Assembly (NCBI RefSeq): GCF_001646865.1
Contig: NZ_LRRB01000301.1
Span: forward strand, 1 to 57,050
Source of the DNA: Aldersonia kunmingensis
Lineage (GTDB): Bacteria > Actinomycetota > Actinomycetes > Mycobacteriales > Mycobacteriaceae
DNA: 57,050 nucleotides
Reading direction: 5' to 3'
The translations under genes were made by a program, and so were the position numbers. Shown here piece after piece: positions 16,156 through 24,420 of the stretch. The notes beneath the pieces were generated by a model. It did no database searches and had not been told where the DNA came from. It saw only the letters and a list, made by a program, of their open reading frames with translations. The number at the start of each line of letters is the position of its first letter. Position 1 is the first letter of the stretch.

Positions 16156-18108
16156 TTACACCGTGCGGGTCAGCCGGTTCGCGAGCAGCTTCGCGAAATG
16201 AGCCGGGTCCTCGAGTTCCCCGCCCTCGGCAAGCAGCGCAGTGCCGTAAAGCAATTCTGCCGTCTCGGCCAGCGCCGGGTCGTCCTTTCGGTCGGCCTGT
16301 GCGGTGCGCATTCCGGTCACCAGTGGATGGGTCGGGTTGAGCTCCAGAATCCGCTTCGAATGCGGCACCGGCTGCCCCGAAGCCCGGAACATCTGCTCGA
16401 GTTGCGGGGTCATATCGAACGTGTCGCCCACCAAGCAGGCCGGCGAGTCCGTGAGTCGCGCCGACAGTCGCACCTGCTTCACCTGGTCGGACAGCGTCTC
16501 GGTCAGCCATGTCAGCAGCTCCGAGAAGTCCTTCTCCTGCTCCTCGCGCTTTTCCTCGGCGGCCTTGCGCTCTTCCTCGGTACCGAGGTCGACCTCGCCC
16601 TTGGCAATCGACTGGAACGGCTTGCCGTCGAACTCCGGAACCTGGCCGACCCACACCTCGTCGACCGGGTCGGTGAGCAGCAGAACCTCGACGCCCTTGG
16701 CCTTGAACGACTCCATGTGCGGTGACTTCTCGAGCTGCTGGCGGGAGTCGCCGGTGAGGTAGTAGATCGCCTCCTGGCCATCCTTCATCCGCTCGACGTA
16801 GCCGGCGAGGGTGGTGAACTCGTCCTCGCTGTGCGTCGATTCGAATGACGAGACCTGCAGCAGGGTTTCGCGGTTGTCGAAGTCCGACATCAGGCCCTCC
16901 TTGAGGACCCGGCCGAACTGTGTCCAGAACGTCTTGTACTTGTCCGCGTCGGTGGACTGCATGTCCTTGATCGTGGCGAGCACCTTCTTCACGAGGCGTC
17001 GCTGAATCATCGAGATCTGCCGGTCCTGCTGCAGGATCTCGCGAGAGACGTTGAGCGACAGGTCCTGTGCGTCGACGACACCGCGCACGAAGCGCAGGTG
17101 CTCGGGCATCAGCGCCTCGCAGTCGTCCATGATGAACACGCGCTTGACGTAGAGATGCACGCCGCGCTTGTGCTCGCGCATGAAGGTGTCGAACGGCGCC
17201 TGCGACGGAATGAAGAGCAGCGCCTGGTATTCGAACGTGCCCTCGGCCTTCATCGGGATGATCTCGAGCGGCTCATCCCAGGCGTGCGCGACGTGGCGGT
17301 AGAACTCCTTGTACTCCTCGTCGCTGACCTCGGTCTTCGGGCGGGTCCACAGCGCCTTGCGGGAGTTCAGGGTGTCGGTCTCGACGACGGTCTCGGTCTC
17401 GGCCGGCGCGTCCTCGGGCGCGTCCTCGGCCTTCGGCTTCGTGCGCGTGCGCTCGACATCCATCCGCACGGGCCACGCGATGAAATCGGAGTACTTCTTG
17501 ACGATCTCACGCAGCTTGAAGTCCGCGGTGTAGTCGAACAGGTGGTCCTCGGAGTCCTCGGGCTTGAGGTGCAGCGTGACCGTGGTTCCCTGCGGCGCCT
17601 GCTCGAGCTCTTCGATCGTGTACGTGCCCGCGCCCTCGGATTCCCACTTCGTGCCGTGGTGTTCGCCGGCCTTGCGGGTCACCAGGGTCACGCGGTCCGC
17701 GACCATGAACGTCGAGTAGAAGCCGATGCCGAACTGCCCGATCAGCTCCTCGGTGGCGGCGTCGTTCTTGGCCTCCGCGAGCTTCTTGCGCAGCTCTCCG
17801 GTACCCGACTTGGCGAGCGTGCCGATCAGGTCCACCACCTCGTCACGGGACATGCCGATCCCGTTGTCCCGCACAGTGAGGGTGCGCGCTTCCTTGTCGA
17901 CCGCAAGCTCGATATGCAGATCCGAGGTATCGACCTCGAGGTCCTTGTCCTTGAACTGCTCGAGCCGGAGCTTGTCCAGCGCATCGGACGAGTTGGAGAT
18001 CAGCTCGCGCAGGAAGATGTCCTTTTCCGAATAAACGGAGTGAATCATCAGCTCCAGCAGCTGGCGGGTCTCGGCCTGAAACTCGAGTTGCTCGACGTGC
18101 GTGGTCAC
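16156..18108 (-). CDS. htpG: Chaperone HtpG (Hsp90)
   Basis: The 650-residue protein is a full bacterial Hsp90. The GHKL ATPase domain has LRELISNSSDALDKLR, VRDNGIGMSRDEVV and QFGIGFYSTFMVADRV. The middle domain has DCEALMPEHLRFVRGVVDAQDLSLNVSREILQ, and the dimerisation domain ends with RILELNPTHPLV. The GTG 18108 start (VTTHVEQLEFQAETRQLLELM) matches the family N-terminus; the longer frame from 18156 does not. It folds or remodels clients in the cytosol. The DUF1275 gene follows after 19 bp. Confidence 0.97.
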   Translation of the reverse strand: MTTHVEQLEFQAETRQLLELMIHSVYSEKDIFLRELISNSSDALDKLRLEQFKDKDLEVDTSDLHIELAVDKEARTLTVRDNGIGMSRDEVVDLIGTLAKSGTGELRKKLAEAKNDAATEELIGQFGIGFYSTFMVADRVTLVTRKAGEHHGTKWESEGAGTYTIEELEQAPQGTTVTLHLKPEDSEDHLFDYTADFKLREIVKKYSDFIAWPVRMDVERTRTKPKAEDAPEDAPAETETVVETDTLNSRKALWTRPKTEVSDEEYKEFYRHVAHAWDEPLEIIPMKAEGTFEYQALLFIPSQAPFDTFMREHKRGVHLYVKRVFIMDDCEALMPEHLRFVRGVVDAQDLSLNVSREILQQDRQISMIQRRLVKKVLATIKDMQSTDADKYKTFWTQFGRVLKEGLMSDFDNRETLLQVSSFESTHSEDEFTTLAGYVERMKDGQEAIYYLTGDSRQQLEKSPHMESFKAKGVEVLLLTDPVDEVWVGQVPEFDGKPFQSIAKGEVDLGTEEERKAAEEKREEQEKDFSELLTWLTETLSDQVKQVRLSARLTDSPACLVGDTFDMTPQLEQMFRASGQPVPHSKRILELNPTHPLVTGMRTAQADRKDDPALAETAELLYGTALLAEGGELEDPAHFAKLLANRLTRTV

Positions 18109-18222
18109 TGCAGTCCCCTTCGAAACGCGAAATTCGACGCCCGCCATCGTACGCAAAGGCTGCGACGTGCAGTTATGCAGGTGCAGCGGGCGCGGTGATC
18201 ACGAGCGCGAACAGTGCGCGCC

Positions 18223-19893
18223 TCAGGCTGGGTTCGAGGACAGGTACGGCGCGGACAGGTCGTCCACGAACGGCACCGCGGTGTCGGCCGGGCCGCTCAT
18301 CCATTCGCGCAGCGCCTTCGTGGCGAGCACATCGTCCTCGTTGTAGGCGAGGATGCGGGTGCGCTGCGTGGTGTCGGGCTCGCCCTCGTAGCCGACGGCC
18401 TCGCGGTACCAGGCCATCGACGCCTCGCCGCCCGCCTCCGCGTCCCGCCAACCGAATCCGGCGACCGGAGCAATCTTCTTGAGGCCCTTGCCGTTCGGAC
18501 ACACAAACTGATCGCTCACCACTTGGTAGATGTCGACCCACTCGGGGCTGTTGATGAACGCGCGAATCTGTTCGACGGTCGGTACGCCCGGTGCGCCGGC
18601 GAACCGCCGCGCCGAATCGAGCAGCCACTTGTCCTCGGCTGCACGCGAATAGCAGTAGGCAGCAAAGGTTTTGCCCTGCTTGACCGCGTCCGCGCGGATC
18701 CGCATCAGCCAGGTCCAGAACTCCGCGAACGAGCGCGCCTCGTCGTGCGTCGGTAGCGGTTCCCACGTCACGAACGGGTGGTATTTCGACGTTTCGGCTG
18801 CCACGTCGTTCAGCAGCGCGCCCCACAGATAGGCGCCATGCTCCTGGAAGCTCTCCAGGTCGACGTCGACCTCTATATCGGCGCGCGGCACGGTGACGTG
18901 CTCGACGCGACGAACCAGGGATGCGCCGGCCAGCCAGGCCCGCGCGGTGAGCACTGTGTCCTCGAAGGGACCGTGTTGCCATTTCTCCGGCGCCGGCCCG
19001 TTCCAGCGCGCGAGGTCGTCGATCGTGCGGACGCCCTCCTCGCGCAGTACCTCGGCGCGCGAACCGATCGCGACCAGGCTGACGTCGTGTCGTTCGGCGA
19101 GCCACGACTGGCAGCGCGGCCACCACGGACACGACCGGCATTCGGGAACCTGGGAGGGCTCGGTTTCGATCTCGCCGCGCGCCACCGTGATGCGGTCGGC
19201 ATAGCGGCGGTCGTACTCGTCGAGCAGCGGCCCGAGGTCGTGCACAAGGATGCAGTCTGCGCCGTAGCCGATCGCCCCGCCGAGCAGTGCGGGACTGGCG
19301 AGGCCGTGCCGCTGCAGCATTCGGTAGATATGCGCGAGCCGCATCTGGTCGCGTGGCTGCGAGCGAACCTTGCGCAGCGGGTCGGTGGCCGGCGCCCACA
19401 CGTAGAGGTCGGATGTGATCGCGGCGCCCTCCAGAATGGTCGGGTCCGAGCGAGGATCGGTGACCTTGTGGTTCACCACAATCACGGGGATGTAGCCGCC
19501 GCGTTCGTGATCCCGGATCAGCAGCTCCGCGACGCCCTCGCGGCCGGTGTCCGATTCGGAGGGCAGTACGGCGTCCCAAATATGGCTCTCGCCGTCGGCA
19601 AAGGCCTGCATTGTCGCGGCCGACCGCGTCGACCAGGAACCCTCGCGCGAGATGCTCCGACCGCCCACGACCGCACCGATGAGGTCACGGACCGATGAGC
19701 GCTGCGCCATCGCTGCATCGCGGCGCTGCTTGACCCCCGAGTCCTCGGTTGCGCCCGCGACGAGCTGCGGGAAGGTGGTGTCGAGGTGCAGCCGATGTCG
19801 GCAGGACATCAGCCGGCGAGGGCCGACGAATACACCTCGGCGTGACGGCGCGTCATCCGTACTTTGTTGCGCGCCGGTTTGCGGACCGTTCAC
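18223..19893 (-). CDS. TM0106-family RecB-like nuclease with RNase H-like domain
   Basis: The 556-residue protein starts at GTG 19893 behind a GGAG site. Its N-terminal half is a Cas4/RecB-type nuclease domain: Cys31 (SCRHRLHLD) and a C-terminal trio Cys252, Cys255, Cys261 (CRSCPWWPRC) form the four-cysteine set that binds a [4Fe-4S] cluster in this superfamily. The C-terminal half resembles the YprB/RNase H-like exonuclease fold, with FVTWEPLPT and NEDDVLATKALREW (an Asp-Asp metal site). It probably processes DNA ends in repair. A stand-alone gene; the htpG start is 114 bp further on. Confidence 0.8.
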   Translation of the reverse strand: MNGPQTGAQQSTDDAPSRRGVFVGPRRLMSCRHRLHLDTTFPQLVAGATEDSGVKQRRDAAMAQRSSVRDLIGAVVGGRSISREGSWSTRSAATMQAFADGESHIWDAVLPSESDTGREGVAELLIRDHERGGYIPVIVVNHKVTDPRSDPTILEGAAITSDLYVWAPATDPLRKVRSQPRDQMRLAHIYRMLQRHGLASPALLGGAIGYGADCILVHDLGPLLDEYDRRYADRITVARGEIETEPSQVPECRSCPWWPRCQSWLAERHDVSLVAIGSRAEVLREEGVRTIDDLARWNGPAPEKWQHGPFEDTVLTARAWLAGASLVRRVEHVTVPRADIEVDVDLESFQEHGAYLWGALLNDVAAETSKYHPFVTWEPLPTHDEARSFAEFWTWLMRIRADAVKQGKTFAAYCYSRAAEDKWLLDSARRFAGAPGVPTVEQIRAFINSPEWVDIYQVVSDQFVCPNGKGLKKIAPVAGFGWRDAEAGGEASMAWYREAVGYEGEPDTTQRTRILAYNEDDVLATKALREWMSGPADTAVPFVDDLSAPYLSSNPA

Positions 19894-20024
19894 GACTTCT
19901 CCGTTGCGTTGCACGATGGGTGAATTATTACCGCCTGGTGCGACATCATCGCGGGCACTTCGGCCGACCCGATAGGGTGAGCCTGATCGGGACACCGCCA
20001 CGGATTACAAGTGAAAGGCCGTCG

Positions 20025-20666
20025 ATGGGGTTGTTCAAGAAGCGCAAATCCCGCGCGACCCGCAAGGCCGAGGCGAAGGCACTGGAGAAGAAGGCAAAGC
20101 TCGAGGCCAAGCTGAGCGCCAAGAACGAACGCAAGCGCCTCCGTGAGGACTCCCGCGGGCATCGGAAGCTGGAGAAGGCGCAGATCTCGGCCCTGAAGGC
20201 CGAGGAGAAGGCCAATCTGAAGCTCGCCGAGAAGGCGACGAAGGACCCCTTCAGCGTCGCGTCCGTGCGCAAGTACATCGGGGTCGCCCGGGTGCTGATC
20301 CCCCTCCTCACCCCGCTCGCTTATCGCGGCGCCACATACCTGCGCGGCCAGATCGACACGCGGCGCGCCTCGCAGCTCGGTGTCGGCGTCGAGCAGCTCG
20401 GCGAGTACAGCGGGCACGGCGCGAAGTTGTCGGCGCGCATCGCGAACGCGGAGCATTCGACGGCCCGGCTGGTGGCGAAACACGGCGACGACGCCGAAAC
20501 GGCGAAGTTCGTTGCCGCGACCCGCGAGCGGCTCTCCGATCTGGACACCGCGGTGCGCACTGCCGAGCACATGCCCGCCCCACGTCGCCGCAGCGCCCAT
20601 CAGGCGATCTCCGGCGAGCTCAGCGGCATCGAAGCCGATCTGCTCACCCGACTCGGCGTGCGCTGA
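20025..20666 (+). CDS. DUF6474 family protein
   Basis: A 213-residue protein starting at ATG 20025 (MGLFKKRKSRATRKAEAKALEKK). The first 80 residues are a very Lys/Arg/Glu/Ala-rich charged helix, probably a coiled coil. After it come a moderately hydrophobic helix (VARVLIPLLTPLAYRGATYLRG) and a helical C-terminal domain. The architecture fits DUF6474 of actinobacteria; function unknown. The longer frame from 19749 overlaps the nuclease gene and is rejected. It heads a rightward run into the copper genes (11 bp to the next start). Confidence 0.75.
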   Translation: MGLFKKRKSRATRKAEAKALEKKAKLEAKLSAKNERKRLREDSRGHRKLEKAQISALKAEEKANLKLAEKATKDPFSVASVRKYIGVARVLIPLLTPLAYRGATYLRGQIDTRRASQLGVGVEQLGEYSGHGAKLSARIANAEHSTARLVAKHGDDAETAKFVAATRERLSDLDTAVRTAEHMPAPRRRSAHQAISGELSGIEADLLTRLGVR

Positions 20667-20677
20667 CCCAACGTTCG

Positions 20678-21190
20678 ATGTCCGCCGCACCCGCTCCGAA
20701 TCGCCTGCGCGGCGTGTTTGTCGGCGCGGGTGCCGGCGCGCTCACCGTCGCCGCACACGGTCTCGGCGGCGGCGCGTATCCGGACTCGGCCGCGCTTGCC
20801 ATCGTGCTGGTGCTGGCCGCTGCCGTCGGCGGATGCGCGGCCTCGTTGCGTGCCATCGGCCCGGCCGCGGCCCTCGCCCTACTCGGCATCGGGCAGCTCG
20901 CCGGTCACGTCACGCTCGGCGCACTGACCGCCCATCAGCACGCCCCGTCGGCGCTCGGCCCGCTGCTGATGGTGAGCGCCCATTGCATCGCCACGGTGCT
21001 TTGTGGCGCATTGATTCTCGCCGTCGAACGACTGCAGGCCTTCGTGGATGCCGTCGCACGGCTGGCGACCATACGGTTCACCCCTGCCGGATGTTCCTGG
21101 CACACAGAGACTTTCATGGCGGCATCGCCGGTCGGCGGCACCTCCCCCAGCCCGATCTCTCGGCGCGGACCTCCCCTGGTGGCGGCCTGA
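20678..21190 (+). CDS. Small membrane protein of the copper operon, unknown
   Basis: The 170-residue protein has about four hydrophobic spans (for example FVGAGAGALTVAAHGLGG, ALAIVLVLAAAVGGCAASL, LLMVSAHCIATVLCGALIL) and a Ser/Pro-rich tail. Histidines and cysteines sit near span ends (AAHGLG, AGHVTLGALTAHQH, SAHCIATVLC), which is suggestive of copper binding. I do not know a family for it. It lies 11 bp after the DUF6474 gene and 45 bp before ycnI, so it is probably part of the copper cluster. Confidence 0.7.
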   Translation: MSAAPAPNRLRGVFVGAGAGALTVAAHGLGGGAYPDSAALAIVLVLAAAVGGCAASLRAIGPAAALALLGIGQLAGHVTLGALTAHQHAPSALGPLLMVSAHCIATVLCGALILAVERLQAFVDAVARLATIRFTPAGCSWHTETFMAASPVGGTSPSPISRRGPPLVAA

Positions 21191-21235
21191 CGGCCATCCT
21201 TCGACCACCAATCCGATAGTCCCAGAGAGAAACTC

Positions 21236-21904
21236 ATGAACAGCGTTATTTCGCGTGTCCTTTTCACGATCGCCGCAGCGGGTTCCGCCGTGCTGCTTTC
21301 CGCCGGCATCGCCGCGGCCCATGTCACCGTCGATGCGCCCGGGGCCACCCAGGGCGGCTACTCCGTGCTCACCTTCAAGGTGCCAACCGAGTCGCTCACC
21401 GCCACCACGACGAAGCTCACCGTTACGCTGCCCGAGTTCAAGTCCGCCCGCCCGCAGCCGATGCCGGGCTGGCAGTCCACCATCGAAAAGAACGCCGATC
21501 AGGAGATCACCTCGGTGACCTGGACCGCGGATCCGGGCGCACCGGGCATCCCGCCGGGCTACTTCCAGCAGTTCCCGCTGTCGGTTGGCCCGCTGCCCGA
21601 GGCGGAGGAGCTCAGCTTCTCGGCCACCCAGACCTACAGCGACGGACAGGTTGTCGCCTGGGATCAGGCGGAGAAGTCGGACGGCAGCGAGCCCGAACAC
21701 CCGGCTCCGTCAATCACCCTGGCCGAGGGCCATGGCGGCGACCACCACGGCGGCGCCGCCATGCCCATGCACGATATGGACGAGGCGTCCGACGAATCGG
21801 ATTCCGACTCGACAGCGATCTGGCTCGGCGGCATTGCCCTCGTGGTCGGCGCAATCGGGGCGGCGTTCGGCATCGGCGCATTCCTCCGCGGACGCCGGTC
21901 GTGA
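21236..21904 (+). CDS. ycnI: YcnI family copper-binding protein (DUF1775)
   Basis: The 222-residue exported protein has a signal peptide ending IAAAHVTV, so the mature N-terminal His can bind copper, as in characterised YcnI. The DUF1775 domain follows (GGYSVLTFKVPTES, ITSVTWTADPG, PPGYFQQFPLSVGPL with Trp). A His/Met/Asp-rich linker (HGGDHHGGAAMPMHDMDE) leads to a C-terminal membrane anchor (AIWLGGIALVVGAIGAAFGIGAFLRGRRS). It likely captures or chaperones copper outside the membrane. It overlaps copC by 4 bp. Confidence 0.9.
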   Translation: MNSVISRVLFTIAAAGSAVLLSAGIAAAHVTVDAPGATQGGYSVLTFKVPTESLTATTTKLTVTLPEFKSARPQPMPGWQSTIEKNADQEITSVTWTADPGAPGIPPGYFQQFPLSVGPLPEAEELSFSATQTYSDGQVVAWDQAEKSDGSEPEHPAPSITLAEGHGGDHHGGAAMPMHDMDEASDESDSDSTAIWLGGIALVVGAIGAAFGIGAFLRGRRS

Positions 21905-22404
21905 AGCGCCTGCTGATCGCGATATTCGTCATCGCGATCGGCGCACTGCTCGGTGCAGGACCGGCCGCGGCCCATTCCGTGGTGGTGTCGAGCGAACCGC
22001 CGAACGGCGAGCGCGTCGAATCCGGCCCGGACCGGGCGAGCGTCACATTCAACGAAGCGCTGCAGGAGAGCTTTGCCGCGTTGACCGTGACCGGGCCCGA
22101 CGGGAACCTGTGGTCCAACGGTGAACCGGCGGTGCAGGGCGCGACGGTCAGTGTCGGCCTCGGCGAACTCGGACCGGTCGGTGACTACACCGTCGCATAC
22201 CGCGTGACGTCCGCGGACGGACATGCGGTGACCGGTACCCGCACCTTCACGCTCACCCAAGAGGGCAGCGGGACCCCGTCCGCAACGACGGAAGCGACCG
22301 ACGACTCCGACGACGGCCTGCCGATCTGGCCGTTCGTGGTGGTTGCCGTCGTGCTGTTCGCGGGTGGGCTGGCGTTCGTACTGCGCAAACCCAAGAACGG
22401 CTGA
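21901..22404 (+). CDS. copC: CopC-domain copper-binding protein
   Basis: The 167-residue protein starts at GTG 21901 (GTGA overlap with ycnI). A signal peptide ends AAAHSVVVSSEPPNGERV, giving an N-terminal His on the mature CopC domain; the second conserved histidine is in TSADGHAVTGTRTF. A Thr/Ser/Asp-rich linker and a C-terminal span (FVVVAVVLFAGGLAFVLRK) anchor it. CopC binds Cu(II) in the periplasm-like space and hands it to CopD. Confidence 0.92.
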   Translation: MKRLLIAIFVIAIGALLGAGPAAAHSVVVSSEPPNGERVESGPDRASVTFNEALQESFAALTVTGPDGNLWSNGEPAVQGATVSVGLGELGPVGDYTVAYRVTSADGHAVTGTRTFTLTQEGSGTPSATTEATDDSDDGLPIWPFVVVAVVLFAGGLAFVLRKPKNG

Positions 22405-22407
22405 GCG

Positions 22408-23373
22408 ATGGTGGGCACGGCCACCTATTCGGAACGGTGGCGCATCGCGCTGGCCGTGCCCACCACCATGCTCGGCGTCCTCCTGGCGTGGGCGCTCGCT
22501 GCGCCGGCAACACCGCAGGCCTTAGGCATGGTCCGCGCGCTCGCCGATGGCCTCGGCGCTGTGGCGATCGGGCTCGCCGCCCTCCCTCGCCTTGTGCCGG
22601 GCCGTGCCTCGAGCGCGCCCGACTGGCGTTCGATTGCCGCGGTCGCCGCCGTGTGGTCCGCCTGCGAGGCAGCGCTTTTGGTCCTCACCGCGGCCGATGT
22701 GGAGAACCGGATCGCAACCGAGTTGGACGTGGAGGGCCTTGCCGATTTCGTTCGGGACATCAACTCCGGTCGCGTCGGCATTGTGGTTCTCGCGCTGACC
22801 CTGGCGGTCGCGGTGTATGCGGCGTTCCGGTTCCGCACCGTCCCGGCGAATCCGCGTGGCCGGGCAGTCCCGACCGGTGGCGCCGACGTCGCGCTCGTGT
22901 TGGCGGCTGTCGCGCTGGTGCTGCGCCCGATCACCGGGCACATGTCGCAGCAACTGTTCGGCTCGATCCTCGCGGCAGCACACACCCTCGCCGCAGCGCT
23001 TTGGTTCGGGTTGCTCGTCGCCATCGCACTGACCGCCCGAACGCGCCGCGACTGGGCGGAACTGCTGCCGTCGTACTCGGTGTGGGCGGTGCGGTGCGTG
23101 ATCGTGCTGGGCGCGACAGGGGTGATCAACGCGCTCGTGCGCCTCGGCGGCGTCGGCGACCTGCTCGACACCGGCTACGGACGGATCGTTGTCGCCAAGC
23201 TCGCCGCGTTCGCGGCGCTGGTCGTGCTCGGTTGGTGGTGGCGTCGCACATGGGTGGTCGCGGCGAGCGCGCACCGAACCGATGCCGAGGTTTCCCTGCG
23301 CCGGGCGATCCTCGAGGCGTGCGCCACCGCAGCGGTTTTCGGGCTCGCGGCGGTGCTCGCTGTTACCGCGTAG
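22408..23373 (+). CDS. copD: CopD family copper transport membrane protein
   Basis: The 321-residue integral membrane protein starts 3 bp after copC. About eight spans are visible. The CopD signature lies in the second half: GHMSQQLFGSILAAAHTLAAALWFGLLVAI, with histidines in spans, and GATGVINALVRLG. Together with CopC it imports copper into the cytosol for cuproenzymes. The last gene of the ycnI-copC-copD operon; a palindromic element follows at 23400-23451. Confidence 0.88.
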   Translation: MVGTATYSERWRIALAVPTTMLGVLLAWALAAPATPQALGMVRALADGLGAVAIGLAALPRLVPGRASSAPDWRSIAAVAAVWSACEAALLVLTAADVENRIATELDVEGLADFVRDINSGRVGIVVLALTLAVAVYAAFRFRTVPANPRGRAVPTGGADVALVLAAVALVLRPITGHMSQQLFGSILAAAHTLAAALWFGLLVAIALTARTRRDWAELLPSYSVWAVRCVIVLGATGVINALVRLGGVGDLLDTGYGRIVVAKLAAFAALVVLGWWWRRTWVVAASAHRTDAEVSLRRAILEACATAAVFGLAAVLAVTA

Positions 23374-23399
23374 CCAGTTGACCGTGCACATCCGATGAC

Positions 23400-23451
23400 G
23401 TGAATGGAAGATTTGTTGCGTTGAACGGTGAACGCTTCCGTTCACTCCGGA
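23400..23451. repeat. Palindromic interspersed element, copy 1
   Basis: This 52-bp stretch is nearly identical to 25545-25598 (about 45 shared positions and one 2-nt gap). It includes GTGAACGCTTCCGTTCAC-type inverted repeats (TGAACG-CTTC-CGTTCA) and outer GGAAG/CTTCC arms. It lies just after copD and before the convergent SDR stop. Confidence 0.8.
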
Positions 23452-23463
23452 GATGGGAACAGG

Positions 23464-23495
23464 TTCATCCACAGCGCTGGATTCATCCACAGCGC
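23464..23495. repeat. 18-bp-period direct repeat
   Basis: TTCATCCACAGCGC occurs at 23464-23477 and again at 23482-23495. The core ATCCACAGCGC reappears at 24389-24399 on the far side of the SDR gene. Meaning unknown. Confidence 0.75.
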
Positions 23496-23499
23496 GGAT

Positions 23500-24360
23500 T
23501 CATGACGCGCCGCGAAGCACGGCACTGGCCATTCCCGGCGACACTGCCGCGACGGCGCGAATCAGCTCGACATATCGCGGCCGAAGATCCACCGGCCGGG
23601 TCCGAACCGCGCTCACTATCCACTCGGCAGCCTCTTCAGGCGTGAGCGTCGGGAAGCCGCGATAGTCCTCCGTTGGAGCGATCATCGGCGTCTTCACCAG
23701 CGGAAAATGCACCGTGGACACATGAATTCCCTGGTCGGCCACCTCGGCCGCGAGGCTGCGCCCGAATGCGGTCAGCGCCGCTTTCGAGGCGTGGTAGGCC
23801 GCGAACTTCGGCATGATCTCCGCGGGCACTCCCCACGTAGCCACATTGATGACGTGCCCCTCGCCGCGCTCGATCATCGCGGGCAACAGCCCGAGGGTCA
23901 GCCCGACCGGCCCGAAATAGTTGATGGCCATCGTGCGCTCGAAGTCGTGGAAGCGGTCGACCGAGTCGGCCACTGTGCGGCGAATCGAGTGGCCCGCGTT
24001 GTTGATCAAGACATCGGCGCCGCCCCACCGCGAGTGGATTTCCTCGGCGAGCCCACGCACCGCATCCTGATCGGTGAGGTCACACGACAGCGCGTGCGCG
24101 CGTCCGCCCTTGCCCACGATGTCGTCGCGGACGGACTCGAGTTCGGTCGCGCGGCGCGCCACGAGAACCACCTCCGCGCCGAGTTCGGCGAGTCGGTTTG
24201 CAGTGGCCAGGCCGATTCCGGAAGATCCACCGGTCACGACGATCAGCCGGTTGGTGATCCGATCTCCATCGGCCGGCCACAGTGACGCGATCGTCCGCCG
24301 CACGGATGGGAGCGGGGCGAGCATCGGTTTCATCAGCCAGTTCGGAATCGGGTTCGGCAT
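23500..24360 (-). CDS. SDR family oxidoreductase
   Basis: The 286-residue SDR has a 30-residue N-terminal extension with hydrophobic and basic residues, then VVTGGSSGIGLATANRLAELG, INNAGHSIRRTV, and YHASKAAL as the Tyr-Lys pair. The usual catalytic Ser region reads NVATWG, so Thr or no hydroxyl may replace Ser. The RRTVADSVDRFHDFERTMAINYFGPVGL pattern is close to mycobacterial acyl-lipid reductase-type SDRs. Substrate unknown. It is convergent with copD and divergent from the YbdK gene. Confidence 0.85.
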   Translation of the reverse strand: MPNPIPNWLMKPMLAPLPSVRRTIASLWPADGDRITNRLIVVTGGSSGIGLATANRLAELGAEVVLVARRATELESVRDDIVGKGGRAHALSCDLTDQDAVRGLAEEIHSRWGGADVLINNAGHSIRRTVADSVDRFHDFERTMAINYFGPVGLTLGLLPAMIERGEGHVINVATWGVPAEIMPKFAAYHASKAALTAFGRSLAAEVADQGIHVSTVHFPLVKTPMIAPTEDYRGFPTLTPEEAAEWIVSAVRTRPVDLRPRYVELIRAVAAVSPGMASAVLRGAS

Positions 24361-24420
24361 CCGTACACCATCGCACGCTGCCCAGCTAATCCACAGCGCA
24401 CTTTCCGCAGTTCAGCGCGT

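Noticed and set aside
17098-18198. Open frame opposite htpG
   Set aside because: Antisense shadow with no recognisable domain.
18223-19893. Cas4-type nuclease as part of a CRISPR system
   Set aside because: The Cas4/RecB-like cysteines are present, but the C-terminal domain and lack of cas neighbours fit the TM0106 repair-type family.
23400-23645. Small frames starting MNGRFVAL in both palindromic element copies
   Set aside because: The shared start is simply the repeated DNA; the rest differs and one runs antisense to real genes.
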